Both the position numbers and the translations under genes were made by a program. A stretch of 64,000 bases of DNA from Luzula sylvatica (Eukaryota; Streptophyta; Magnoliopsida; Poales; Juncaceae): positions 16,924,591 to 16,988,590 of the forward strand of contig OX326957.1 in assembly GCA_946800325.1 (NCBI GenBank), read 5' to 3'. The notes beneath the pieces are model-generated. The model had not been told where the DNA came from. It did no database searches and worked only from the letters and a program-made list of their open reading frames with translations. Below are positions 10,853-21,580 of this stretch, piece after piece; the first letter of the stretch is position 1; each line of letters begins with the position of its first letter.

Positions 10853-11761
10853 AAACCGTTTACCCTCCTAGCTATATCTCATATACTATTTTAAAAGGAC
10901 ACTAATATATGTATTGTTTTTCTTAAAAAAAATAAGTCATGTTATCGTTATGTAAATAATTATAAAATTATATATAGTAATCATACTTGAGTGAGCTCAA
11001 CTAATTTTATTTTATATTTTTTTTATCATTATTACCACACAAAATTAAAATTTGTATTATAAAAAAAAAAAATTAACATACTCTCGTATTATTCTAGTTA
11101 ACAGTTCATATAAGAGATGTGTTAATGATCGTATTCATGAAATGTGTTAATTAGAATTATCAATTTATATTAATAAAATCTTGGCGCAGGATAAATGGCC
11201 TTCTTTTTACGTACCAAACATTATTTCCAGAAACCGGAAAACAAAATATTTTGATGTACTAATCCTAAATTCCTAATCTGGGAACCGAGAAACCGGAAAA
11301 CTAAATCATGGAAAGAAAATTCGGGCTCTGAAATCGGAGACTCTTGTTCCTCCACTCTCTTTCTCTTTGCTGATCTCCTCTCCTTCGTTCCGGACGTCCC
11401 CCTTCCACCAAGATCGATCTTTCCTCCGCCTTGCTGAACACTGGTTTTAGTTAGTTCAACCAATCTCCTCTCGCCCGACGCCTAATCACTTAAGAACTCG
11501 CCCATCCCTAGATTCGACCCGTTATGAAAGAAACGACATAGCATTGTCCATTAAACCTGATTTATCTACAACAAGGTTTGATTTTCTTTTCTTTTCTCCT
11601 TCATTTATTAATTCGGCCAAAATTTAAGGATTTGCAGCTTAAAAAACTCTTCTCTGGCCATTTTTAGGTCACTTGTTCGATTCTCTCTGTTAAGAGGAGA
11701 TTCCTCATCATCCTGCGATTACAACTCCAAGGCGAAAAAGATAATAAAAATTGAAGGCAAA
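10853..11761 (+). promoter_or_regulatory. upstream region of the methyltransferase gene
   Basis: The first ~370 bp are AT-rich spacer. From about 11220 the composition rises in C/T (CTCTTTCTCTTTGC, TTTTCTTTTCTCCTTC), typical of plant 5' leaders. No unambiguous TATA box could be assigned. An 80-residue minus-strand frame at 11221-11463 has no recognisable motif and is not taken as a gene. Confidence 0.35.
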
Positions 11762-12679
11762 ATGCGGAATTCCTGGAAAAGAGAAAAGGGCTCGCTGATC
11801 CCATCTAAGAAAACCGTAATTCTCCTTCTCTGCGTTTCTCTCCTTCTCTTATTCTTCTTCATTTACTCCGCCTCAAATCCTATCCGTACCAAACTTAACC
11901 TTCAAACAACAAAGATCCAACCTTTCGACTGTTACGCGTCCCCACAAGCCTCCCCAATCTTCGCGAGTCTCGTAGAGGGCGTAAAGTACCCATTTTTCTT
12001 CTCATTATCGGATTTTGGATCTTTACCCGATAAGCCTCATAAAAACATCGTTCGAATCCTTAAAGGAAAGCAATTCAGAAAACCCGATATATCGGCTACA
12101 ATACAGGATTTACTCGAAACAAAGGATATGAAATCCAATAATGGGTTGGTTCTAGATATCGGATCCAACGTAGGAATGACAACTTTTGCAGCAGCAGTAA
12201 TGGGTTATCAAGTCGTTGCATTCGAACCCGTTTATGAGAATCTACAAAAGATTTGTGAAGGGATTTACTTCAATCGAGTCGCGGATCGGGTTACCCTTTA
12301 CTCCGCCGCAGCGTCGGACCGAATTGGGGACGTCACGATTCACAAGGTCACGATTCTACATTAGAATTTCATTTTCGTTTTATCTAAAATTCTATAACGA
12401 TACAATTAAATAAAATTCCAGGTAGTTGGGCGTCTCGATAACAGTGCAATATCTCAAACCGGTGCGAAATTAGCATTTAAGTCGAACAAAGAGATAGGAG
12501 TGACCGTTCCTACGATTCCTTTAGACGAAGTAATTTCGGAGAATGAGAGGGTTATATTGATAAAAATCGACGTGCAAGGATGGGAGTATCACGTGTTGAG
12601 AGGAGCTGCGAGAATTTTGTCGAGAGGAAAAGGGGAAGCTCCTTATTTAATTTACGAAGAGGATGAGAGGTTGTTATGA
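11762..12679 (+). CDS. FkbM-type SAM-dependent methyltransferase, C-terminally truncated
   Basis: Two exons: 11762-12346 (195 codons) and 12422-12679, joined over a 75-bp intron (GT at 12347, AG at 12420-12421) in phase 0. Residues 18-35 form one strong hydrophobic segment after a basic N-terminus, suggesting a type II membrane anchor (Golgi/ER). The SAM-binding motif DIGSNVG is at 132-138, followed by VVAFEP. Exon 2 carries VILIKIDVQGWEYHVL, matching the FkbM/Methyltransf_21 family, which O-methylates small molecules or sugars; the plant substrate is unknown. A TGA at 12677-12679 ends the protein at 280 residues, yet the same frame stays open for another 33 codons to TAA at 12779-12781 and reads like the normal family C-terminus (two Cys and a His near the end). 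So it is either a recent nonsense allele or a sequencing error. Confidence 0.8.
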
Positions 12680-12781
12680 GCGAGTAATACCAGTACCGAT
12701 CAAATTAGGAGTTTTCTTGGTAGCGTTGGGTATAATAGTTGTACTAAACATGGAAATGATGCGCATTGTGTCAAAGAGTAA
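12680..12781 (+). pseudogene. orphaned C-terminal 33 codons of the methyltransferase
   Basis: This is in frame with exon 2 downstream of the TGA and free of stops until TAA at 12779. Its retention without frameshifts implies the TGA is recent. Confidence 0.65.
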
Positions 12782-12909
12782 CTTTTTTTAATATTTTTTT
12801 TGTGCGGATTGTGATTATATTTTTGACGTGATGTTTTTGATTGTTTTTTTTAATAAATCTTTCATTTCTAGTATAATTGCAATCGGTAGGGCAGAGATAT
12901 AGCATTACA

Positions 12910-12960
12910 TTATTATTATTATTATTATTATTATTGTTGTTGTTATTATTATTATTATTA
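12910..12960. repeat. (ATT)n microsatellite
   Basis: About 51 bp of TTA/ATT trinucleotides with a short TTG interruption, 130 bp downstream of the methyltransferase. Confidence 0.9.
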
Positions 12961-12984
12961 CATTACATTATTATAATTCTAAAG

Positions 12985-13345
12985 GGCTGCTGAGGAACGG
13001 CCATGTGGCATTGTCCTGTGCCTATCACGTCGTCTTTTTTTATTGTTTTTTATTATTATTTTTTTTCAGATTTTTTCAATTTTGAGATTTCGCAGGGATT
13101 TCTGAGAAGTTGTCACGTGGTATGACATGTTCCCGTCACGTCGTCATTTTATTTTTTTTTTTTAATTTATATTTTTTTTTTTCAGATTTTTTCAATTTTG
13201 AGATTTCGCATAGCATATATGGAATTAAGATATGTCACGTGGCATGCTCTTTGTCGGCCACGTCGCCTCATTTTATTTTATTTGATTTTTTTCAGATTTT
13301 TTCAATTTTGAGATTTCGCATAGCATATATGAAATTAAGATCTGT
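12985..13345. repeat. three tandem copies of a ~120-bp CACGTGG repeat
   Basis: Each unit has GTCACGTGG(C/T)AT, then a CACGTCG, then a T-rich tract and the constant block CAGATTTTTTCAATTTTGAG ATTTCGCA. Copies are at about 12998-13096, 13110-13212 and 13228-13322. CACGTG is a G-box core, but in this T-rich setting I take it as transposon or satellite debris. Confidence 0.65.
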
Positions 13346-13727
13346 ACTAAAGTAGGAAACAAGTTCAATATTTCAAAAAATAATAATTTAATATTCCAAA
13401 CTTAGAAGAAATAAAATCCATACATGGAAAGCAAACTAATAGGGCTGGGATATTAAACAAACCAACAAACAATTCAATAATATTCCCAGCTTACAAGAGA
13501 TAAAATGTAAAAAAAAATAAAACATGAAGTCAGCACACAATAAAGCATAAAAAGTATAAATTTAACAAAACGATACAGAAAATAATAATTATTTTTGTCC
13601 CGAAATAAGAAGAATGGATGATAAATGCATTTCATCATATCCAATTGAATTGGAGAAGAAACTTCATAAAACCAAATACACCGAGATGTACGAGTCTGAA
13701 ATGATCAAAACAAACAATTTCAATAAA
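13346..13727. other. AT-rich spacer
   Basis: I see no gene or clear repeat. Confidence 0.3.
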
Positions 13728-14520
13728 CTTGTTTTTTTCCTCCGCAATTGCGCTGGAGTCTTCGAGCCTGTAATGATTTATTTTCCCTAATATTTAGTTG
13801 GATTCTTCGTTTTTTTTGTCTGATTGTTCACACATTGTGTTTGCATATAATTTTAACCCCCAAATTTTGTTGATATTGTAAAAAAACCTTTTGTTTTGTA
13901 AACTCCAAAAAAAACTCTCTACCAAATTTTTATTTCCAAATACCTCCCTATGGATGATATTAAAAAAAAAATTGACTAAAATATCCTTCTATTTTCATAT
14001 GTAATAATTAAAAAAATATTTTTGTTATTTTTATTAATTTTATGAAAATTCATAAACATTTTCTATGCATGTTGTGTTTATATAATTTTAATATTTCATT
14101 TATTATGCATGAAAAACTAACATCAAATAAAAATAAAATAAATACCTCGAAAATATATTGATAGAAAAATATTGGTTTAAACCTCTAGTTTTTTATTTTC
14201 ATTCTCTTTTCATGTATTTTTTTTAATAGTTTCATGATATTTTATTTTTTAAATATTTGCAATGTATTCTTTTAATATTGTTGTTCGTATCATTATTATT
14301 TTATGTTAATTTTTAAGGCAAAAAATATAAAAGACAAATATATATAATGTACAAAATATTAAATTATATAAATATAAGGTAGAATAATTATTTTTTTAAA
14401 TTATTATATGCTACAAATGTTTTAGGATTTATTTAAAATTAAAAAAAGTAACAATTTATTTTATTTACTACATATGTAAATTTATGGGTTTTTTTACAAT
14501 ATCCTAAAAAAATAAGGATT
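13728..14520 (-). mobile_element. degenerate non-autonomous Helitron (minus orientation)
   Basis: Read on the minus strand it ends with an imperfect hairpin GCGCAATTGCG, an A-run and CAAG|T, a decayed form of the Helitron 3' end. It is homologous over most of its length to the reverse complement of 53.8-54.6 kb, which retains a canonical end. Inside are inverted copies of GATATTGTAAAAAA / TTTTTTACAATATCC (about 13870 and 14495), which look like a separate palindromic module. Confidence 0.55.
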
Positions 14521-14802
14521 TTTTTGAATTTTTTCATATTTAATTGAGACAAAAAATATTAATGAATTTGGTCCACAATGATCAAGTTTAAATGAAAAAC
14601 CAACTAATTTGGAATTTTTGATAAGATCAAATGATCTATATTAACATGATGATTTTGTCTTTCTATAGAAGCAAATATTTTTTTTAAATTATACATAAGA
14701 TATTATATTAAGACATAAGAACAAAAATTTAGAAAACTAAATCGAATGAGTGTGCTTATGAAATGTTAAGAAGAAGAAAAATATAAAAATAGGTCAAACC
14801 TG

Positions 14803-14832
14803 TCAATAGAAGTGACCCCCCCTTCCATCGCT
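14803..14832 (-). other. possible tiny last exon of the CNL gene
   Basis: Exon 2 of the resistance gene contains a strong donor GGAAG|GTATGC at 15072/15071 that ends on a codon boundary. A candidate acceptor TTTACAG at 14833 would add about nine codons and a TGA. Reading through the donor instead gives seven codons to the stop at 15051. Speculative without transcript data. Confidence 0.25.
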
Positions 14833-15050
14833 CTGTAAATACAAAGAAAAAGAAAATGGAAAATATATTACACAACAAAATGAAGCCAAAAAATATGTCA
14901 ATTTTAAAAGTTCGACAGAGACATGTGGAAACAAATAAATTTATGTTTCAAGAAGGGAAAGTAAAAGAAAAAAATATTGTTTACAAATTCACAAATTTCA
15001 ACTAACAAGCAACAAAATTTATAATTTTCATATGAAATAAAGTGAAAGTT

Positions 15051-17751
15051 TCATATGGGAAATATGCATACCTTCCAAAATACCCCGTTTACTATTCCTT
15101 CAAGTTTCGGACAATTACTTATATTAATATGCTTTATCGATGCAACAACTCCTGGTCCCCCAATTGATTGTAACTCGCTGCATCCCCAAATAGACAATTT
15201 CTTGAGATTCCTAATCACATTATGATCTGAAATAGAGGTTAGGCGACTAAAGCCATTTATTGACAAGTTGGTAAGGGAGGTGAGATTTGGCAAGATGCTG
15301 GAAAATCGATCTTCCAGTTGGCCACACGATGTGAGCGATAGGGATTGGATGGACGGTGGTAATGCCATCTCACTTGAACAAATAAGATTGGGGCAGTTAC
15401 CTATACCCAACTCCTTGAGTAATGGTAAATTTGTTGGCATCAAACAATTTTCGAGATCTGTAAGTCTCGAACAGTAGAAAATGTTTAACATGGTGAGGCA
15501 ACGAGGGAGGCAAGGCACGGTTGTAATGTTATTCTCACAAATATGAAAATCCATTATATTTGTTAAATAATCTTTATGCAGCCAATTAGGGAATGTTTTT
15601 CCTCCGTAGTACAAAATACTCAGTGTTTTGAGGTTGGGCTGCGGGCATAAACCCTCAAGCACCTCTTCATGGGATTCATTGGTTTCTAATATTTCGAGGC
15701 TGGGCTCCCAACTTAAACGCAACTTACTAACTAATTTTTTCTTTAGTTCAGCTTCTTGAGCTTCACTCTTATTGGAAATATTTTCAAGTTTTTTAATTTC
15801 CAATTCTCCGTATATTCCATTTAAGAACTTTAAGTCTCCAATCGTATTATTATCCCCTTTCGTGATTGCAACTCTTAGATAGCCTAATTGGATTGCTTTC
15901 GCAAGATTCGGAATATTACCAACCAATGAAATGTTTTGACATTGACACCCATAAACACATCTTTTTTCCGGCAATATTAACAATTTTATGCTAATTAGCC
16001 GATTAGAATATTTAGGAAAACATTCAAAATGTTGGCAATCGTCCATATTCAAAAATTCCAGTTTGTAAAGTTCACAAAATGAGTCAGGTAATTGTTTGAT
16101 ATTTGTATAAGAAACATCCAAATACTGTAGATGCTTTAGATTGCCAATGCTATCAGGTAACCCATAGATTTTACTAGATTTAGAAAGAGATAAATAACAA
16201 ACATTTGTAAATTCACTACACAAGCTTTTGATTGCATTAATCCCACCAGTCCCATCTGTGCGGATTATAAGAGAGTGCAATTTATTACATTTGGCTATTT
16301 TTTTAAAGCTCTCTAGTTTGAATTCACGGTTGAATATTGACAAATGTCTTATATCATTATTAGATATTTTCCTTTCAAAATTCTCATTTTCAATTAAAAA
16401 ACACTCATCCTTTGTTATGAGTTGAGCTACATCATGCATCAGGTCATGCATCACATATCGTTCATAACTACCGGGTACTGATTCAAAGAAACACCTGGTA
16501 ACTAAGGTGTGGATATAACCTTTGGCATCAATCTCGGCTTGCCGCAAATCTCGTGGGTCGATAAAACCTTCACTTATCCAAAACCGTATGAGCTCAGTTT
16601 CCTTAAAGTTGTAATCTTTAGGAAATAATGAACAAAACGAGAAACATTTCTTCAGAAGAGATGGTAAATACTGATAACTCAATTGAAGTACTGGCAAAAT
16701 GTCACCAGCCCCTTGTTGCAATTTCCAGATTTCACTGTCTCTAATATTCCTCCAATGTTGCTCATTCAAGCGTATTCTCAAAAGACCTCCTAGCGTTTTC
16801 GCAGCTAGAGGAGACCCCTCCAGCTTGACAATAATTTCCTTGCCGATTTTCTCTAATTCCGGATTGTTTTCGGAGTTGGTGCTACCAAATGCACAACACT
16901 TAAAGAAATCCCAATAAATTTCTTGTTCTAATCCCTTCAAAGTTATACGGTTCATATTGTTTGTTTCCGTTATTTCGGCAGTTTTATGGGATCTAGTGGT
17001 AACTATGACCATGCTTCCTTTACACCCAATATCTTTTAATGGTCCGAAGAAACGGTTCCAATCCGCTTCCACCTCGCTCCAAACATCATCCAGAATTAGT
17101 AAAAAATTATGAGATTCTAAAGAATCCACCAGGATATTTTGGAGGACATCTAAATTATTAGTAGCACGACAATCCTTTATTTGATCATGGTTGCCTGCAC
17201 ACTCTATTATTTCTTTAGTTAACCTTACTACATCAAAGTTGTCAGATACACAAATCCATATTATCTTAAAATGAGCCTTGACATTTTGTGAAACCATTTG
17301 AGCAAGAGTAGTCTTTCCGACCCCTCCAACGCCAACAATTGCCAAAACACTCAATTTTTGTCTTTTGTCTATACCGCTACCCTCAGGAGTATCGATCATT
17401 TTGTCTTGCCTAGTTCTCTTTCTACTCCTAGATCCATCAGTTCTGTTTTCCACTAAACTAATCACCTGATTCAGTTCTTCCTCACGACCAAGGACTTTCA
17501 TTGAACTTATCACCATATTCAATTCTTCAATACGACCAAACACTTCGGGCTCGGCAATGAACGAGGATGTTTGTGGTCTAGCGCTAAACTCGTTGGGGTC
17601 TTTGGGTATATTGTACTCATCACACACTTGTTTAAGTTGATCACTAACTTTGTCCAGTCTATCATGAACCTCTTTCACCTTCGTTGGGTAATCCCTCAAC
17701 CAGTTTACAACATTAGTAGTACAAGAAGAAAGAAGTTCGCGTGTTGCGTTC
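15051..17751 (-). CDS. CC-NB-ARC-LRR disease-resistance protein, main exon
   Basis: Encodes an intracellular immune receptor that senses pathogen effectors. Numbering from the 17699 codon (882 residues): linker with a repeated (V)GR-x-EELN-x-VIS motif at 54-83, P-loop GVGGVGKTT 123-131, RNBS-A WICVSDNFD about 148-156, kinase-2 LLILDDVW about 200-207, RNBS-B VIVTTRS, a variant GLPL box GSPLAA about 295, RNBS-D CFSFCSLFPKDY, and MHDL/MHDV at 417-424. Leucine-rich repeats follow to the end. The open frame continues upstream to an acceptor ACAG|G at 17752/17751 and then meets a stop. No coiled-coil N-terminus is encoded here, so an upstream exon is required; the best candidate is 23981-24303. The class is CNL of the RGA/I2-like kind (no TIR domain). 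The frame has no internal stop, so the gene could be functional. Confidence 0.9.
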
Positions 17752-19066
17752 CTGTTGTTGGATTAAGCAACAATCAGCAAGAAGTATGTTGAAAATACTA
17801 TAGTAATTTTATAGTTGGCAATCATATATGTACACTCACACTCTTAGTCTTAAGTTTTGTTCATTTCATATTTTTCCAATCATAGTTATTTTTCTCTCAT
17901 GATTTTGCTAATTCATTGGGTGGAGTTTTTTTCCAACTAGGCAGAGTTCATTTTCACATTTTTTTTTATGTTTAAGAATATTTTGTCATATTAACCTCTT
18001 TTCTATTTATATGAGTTCATATATAGCATGTGTCTGTGTTGTGGAATAATGCTACACAGCAGGATACCACAGCATGACTGACAATAGGATAATGAGTTGG
18101 CATAGACACGAATGAAATCTCACATAATCACATTACACCACATCAAGAAAATACAAATTCCCCAAGACATCATGATTCTATCATGTTGTGAGATTGTTGT
18201 GTATTTTTACTCTGTGTCGTGTAACAAAAGTTTATATTAACTCATGTCGTGCAACAAAAGAAAAAGAATGTACACTAGAAGAGATGCCGGTCATACATTA
18301 ATATTTGTTGAGAGGTACATATTTCGGTATTTCGCCCCTTAAAGAAAGAAGAAACAAAAATAAGTAGACAATACTTACACTTAGGCTCGGCCCGACGATT
18401 TGAGAGACCGGTGGCGAATATTATTATAAAACTTTATAAATATAAATTAATATTATTTTAAATTGCATAATTTGTACAAAATGAGATTTAACAAATTACT
18501 AGTTTCTTAGGCAATCATTCACATTTAAACAGACTAACTCTGTTGTCATCATATTCATAATACTAGAAGTGTGTATATCTAATAAGAGCCTAGTTTCTTA
18601 TTCCATTTGGTTTTGTGGGTTGTTGTAAACAGGTCAGGTCCTCCAGTTTCCTATATATATGCCTCCTCTTTTCCAATTTAATATAGATGTATCCATTCCT
18701 AGAAAATATAACTTGGCTAGCTATCCAGGATGGACAATTAAATGATATGCACTGTGCGGGTTGTCAACCCTGTCAAGAGGAGGGGTCGGTCCTTCTTACA
18801 CTTGACAACGTTGTCATCAAAGGAGGCAATTCAAGAGAAGAAAAGAAAAACACTAGCCGACCCAAAATAAGCTTAGTCGCTTCGTCATCGAAAGAAGGAC
18901 CTGCGAAAAAAAGACTGGTAGGAAGCACTTAAAGGGACTCTGCCAGCTTGTTAGAATAGCCAATTAAGACGAGGAGGCTGCCAAAAGCGAGTAGGGGTAT
19001 CAGGAGAAAATGAGAGTGGAAGGAGGCTGTGGAGGTGGGAGGTTGTTAGGGTTGTCCCGACCCACA

Positions 19067-19067
<1 letters not shown>

Positions 19068-19130
<63 letters not shown>
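19068..19130. repeat. (TG)n microsatellite
   Basis: 63 bp of uninterrupted TG repeat followed by GA-rich sequence. The apparent open frames on both strands here encode only Val-Cys or Thr-His repeats and are not genes. Confidence 0.97.
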
Positions 19131-19131
<1 letters not shown>

Positions 19132-19337
19132 TGAGAGAGAGAAAGAGAGAACATTGTACGAGATGTCGAAAGGATCGAAACAGTTGATCACACATAGAGG
19201 AAATACTGTCACCGGTGAGGGAGACTCTGACACAACAATAAATAAGTCGACATTAAGGTGTTGACAATTAAGACGAGGACTCTGTCACCGGTGTGGGGGG
19301 GGGGGGGAGGAGGTGGTTTGTGTTCCATATAAAATAG

Positions 19338-20031
19338 TGAAGGAAATATATTTGATGACCAACGGGTAAGATGTATAATAAGATTATACACAAACTGATT
19401 CCAGGATAACATGTTCCATTCGAATGGAAACAGTTATGCATCATGCGTGTGTATAATGAGTTATACACTGAATATACATAATAATTATGCACCCTTTAAT
19501 TCATCCTTATCCTATATAGTATATATATGATGTTTCTCTCTCTACCAAGTGTTCGAACCTGTAGAGATCATTATTACAACTTTCTAATTGTTAGACAAAA
19601 AGGTGCAAGTAAGAGAGAAAGAGAAAGAAAGGAGAAAAGAGTTTCTCCATTAGAGAACATCGAGATTAAACAAGTATGCACACGAAACGACTAGGGAGTT
19701 ATGTGCGTATCCGATAAACAACAACTCAAGGTTGATACGGATAGAGGAATCATCGTTTTGATTCTGGTTTGAGTTTAACCGAAAATGCTTCGGTTCAATC
19801 GAGAGAAGGAAGATCTTATTCAACTGTGTCGAGTCATATGAGCGTGGGACCGCGTTGTCGGAGAAGCATGAAAGAAGGAGGAAGAATAACTACAACCCTA
19901 CGCTAATCACGGTATGGTTCATTCGTTCTTCCATATTCGTACGCTCGAGTCGACGGCGTGACCCTGAGTTTGGGGACCGGACCGCGTCCTCACTTTCGCT
20001 GCGCGGGACACGAGTTCAGTGATTATCTTCA
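19338..20031 (+). mobile_element. LTR (copy 1) of the TGAAGG retrotransposon family
   Basis: Starts TGAAGGAAATA and ends ATCTTCA, the same termini as the solo LTR at 54844-55876. It is followed directly by GTTGTATCAGAGCG, a typical primer-binding site complementary to initiator-Met tRNA (core TATCAGAGC). Shared landmarks with the other copies are TCCTAT-TATAtATGATGTTTCTCTCTC, TTTCTCCATTAGAGAAC, GGTTGATACG and the GCTGCGCGGG block near the end. Length 694 bp. Confidence 0.7.
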
Positions 20032-20467
20032 GTTGTATCAGAGCGATCGTTTTAGATTCGATTGCCGAATTGTATGCGTATAAGTGTTATGCACATCGTA
20101 TAAGTGGTATGCTCAATTTTGCATGAATTTTGATTTAATGAAGTTTAAGTTTCGATGAAAATCACAAGTGGAACTCACTAGAGATCGATCATATGATGAT
20201 TGAGAGTATCTAAGAGTGGCCGTGAAAGGAGTTTCATGATTGATCGTTTTGGAAACGAGCGAAAACGGCATACATTGCACAAAAAGCAAGAAATCATGCC
20301 GCCTCCGTTGGAACGATTATGAAGCTAGGCTCCGTTCGAACGGAGCCTAGCTTCCTAATTGTGAAATGTGAGCCTAGCCGACATCAATGATGGAATGCCC
20401 GATCAAGTTCTCGAAGCTCAACTTGATGATCAGTCGAATGTAAGAGTACAATTTATTTACTCTTTTA
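20032..20467 (+). other. short internal region after LTR copy 1, with PBS and a perfect palindrome
   Basis: 436 bp from the primer-binding site (20033-20046) to the start of LTR copy 2. No gag or pol is visible. It contains a perfect 34-bp palindrome at 20321-20354. This is either a much-reduced (TRIM/LARD-like) element or two separate insertions with the internal part lost; LTR copies 1 and 2 are too different to be a young pair. Confidence 0.5.
20321..20354. repeat. perfect 34-bp palindrome
   Basis: The left half runs GAAGCTAGGCTCCGTTC and the right half is its exact reverse complement, with the axis between 20337 and 20338 (TTC|GAA). It shares the core CCGTTCGAACGG with the motif cluster at 20588-20764. 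Confidence 0.95.
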
Positions 20468-21440
20468 CGAAGAAAATACAGTTTTGGATCAACGATAAAA
20501 GTGTACATATAAGGATATATGAACATGAATGTTCATGTGTTTAATTAAGTGCATAATAAGATTATGCAAAGTTAAGATCTAGAGAGTGGTTCGTTCGAAC
20601 GAACCTTAGGCTCTGTTCGAACGGATTATTACGAGTGTAATTTGGAATTAACACAGAAATGAGACAGATAATGGTTCGTTCGAGCAGACCCTTAGGCTCC
20701 GTTCGAACGGACCACTTCGAGTATAAGACTGTTCGAGCAGACGCTTCAATCTGTTCGAACGGACATGTTGCTGGAAGTGTATATTGAATATACACAATCT
20801 TTGACCCAATCATTATCCTATTAAGTATAAATATGATGTTTCTCTCTCCTCTAACTATTCCAATATGTTAAAATCATTATATCAATAGTTGAAAGAGTGC
20901 CACAAAATAGGGAAAGAGAAAAGAGGAGAAAAACAGTTTTTCTCCATTAGAGAACGTAATTGATCGAATCAAGCAAGTTCAACACACGTTTCGTCTAGGT
21001 AGTTGCCTGTGTGACCGAGAGACTACAATTCACGGTTGATACGAGTAGAGGAACCATGGTTTTGGTTCTCTTTCGTGATCATACTGAAGTTAGGGTTTGA
21101 CCGAAATCGTTTCGATTTAGCCACAATAAGGAGAACGTGTTTGAGACGGTGTCGAGTCGTGTGATATGGAACGCACGCGTTGCCGGAGGAAGGAGAACGA
21201 TGGAAAGCACGACGGTGTCGAGACATGTGACGTGAGACGTAAAAGAGACGGCCGGATTGGAGAAGAAGAAGGAAGAATGAGCGCGATAACCCTTCGTCCA
21301 CCATGAATTTGGTGCGGTATGGTTGTATGTTAATTCTACCATGATTCGCATGCTCGGAATCGAAGATGGGATCCTCAGAATTAGGGAAAAGACTCAGCGT
21401 CCTTCATCCGATGCGCGGGGCACGGGGCCGACGATTTCCA
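20468..21440 (+). mobile_element. LTR (copy 2) of the TGAAGG family, with inserted motif cluster
   Basis: The start (CGAAGAAAATACAGTTTTGG) aligns to the start of the solo LTR at 55876. The body aligns to copy 1 at the TATAAATATGATGTTTCTCTCTC, TTTCTCCATTAGAGAACG, GGTTGATACG and GATGCGCGGGGCACG blocks. The end is decayed (GACGATTTCCA). It is strongly diverged from copy 1 and contains about 180 bp of TTCGAA-centred motifs that copy 1 lacks. Confidence 0.6.
20588..20764. repeat. cluster of TTCGAA-centred palindromic motifs
   Basis: Six to seven copies of (C/G)TTCGAACG-type words: a perfect 18-bp palindrome GGTTCGTTCGAACGAACC at 20588-20605, then CTGTTCGAACGGA, GGTTCGTTCGAGCAGACC, CCGTTCGAACGGACC, CTGTTCGAGCAGAC and CTGTTCGAACGGAC. 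Several are separated by CTTAGGCT. They lie just upstream of the likely TATAAATA promoter of the LTR (about 20826), where LTR enhancers usually sit. Confidence 0.7.
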
Positions 21441-21449
21441 AACATTTTC

Positions 21450-21580
21450 TTGCACAACATCTGTTCGACATAGAGATGTTCATGTCTGTAACAGTAGCAA
21501 CATGCACCTGCCTTCGGACAGTCCACTGGATCATGGCCAAACAAATTGCACACGCTTCACACACTTCCGATTTGAGTGGT
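21450..21580 (-). pseudogene. retroelement Gag CCHC zinc-knuckle remnant
   Basis: On the minus strand one frame reads SVCNLFGHDPVDCPKAGACC, matching CX2CX4HX4C except that the first Cys codon is a TGA. Low-complexity Asn/Gln-rich sequence precedes it in other frames. The 119-residue frame at 21394-21753 on the same strand is a shifted reading of this DNA. Retroelement class uncertain. Confidence 0.4.

Noticed and set aside
11221..11463. 80-residue minus-strand protein upstream of the methyltransferase
   Set aside because: No motif, overlaps the likely 5' leader of the plus-strand gene.
18687..18932. 81-residue plus-strand frame inside the CNL intron
   Set aside because: No recognisable motif; composition not different from random frames.
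19000..19264. Open frames on both strands across the TG microsatellite
   Set aside because: They encode only Cys-Val or Thr-His dipeptide repeats and exist because the repeat lacks stops.
20588..20605. Heat-shock element
   Set aside because: The palindrome has TTCGAA without the two-base gap of the nTTCnnGAAn pattern, so heat-shock factor binding is not supported.
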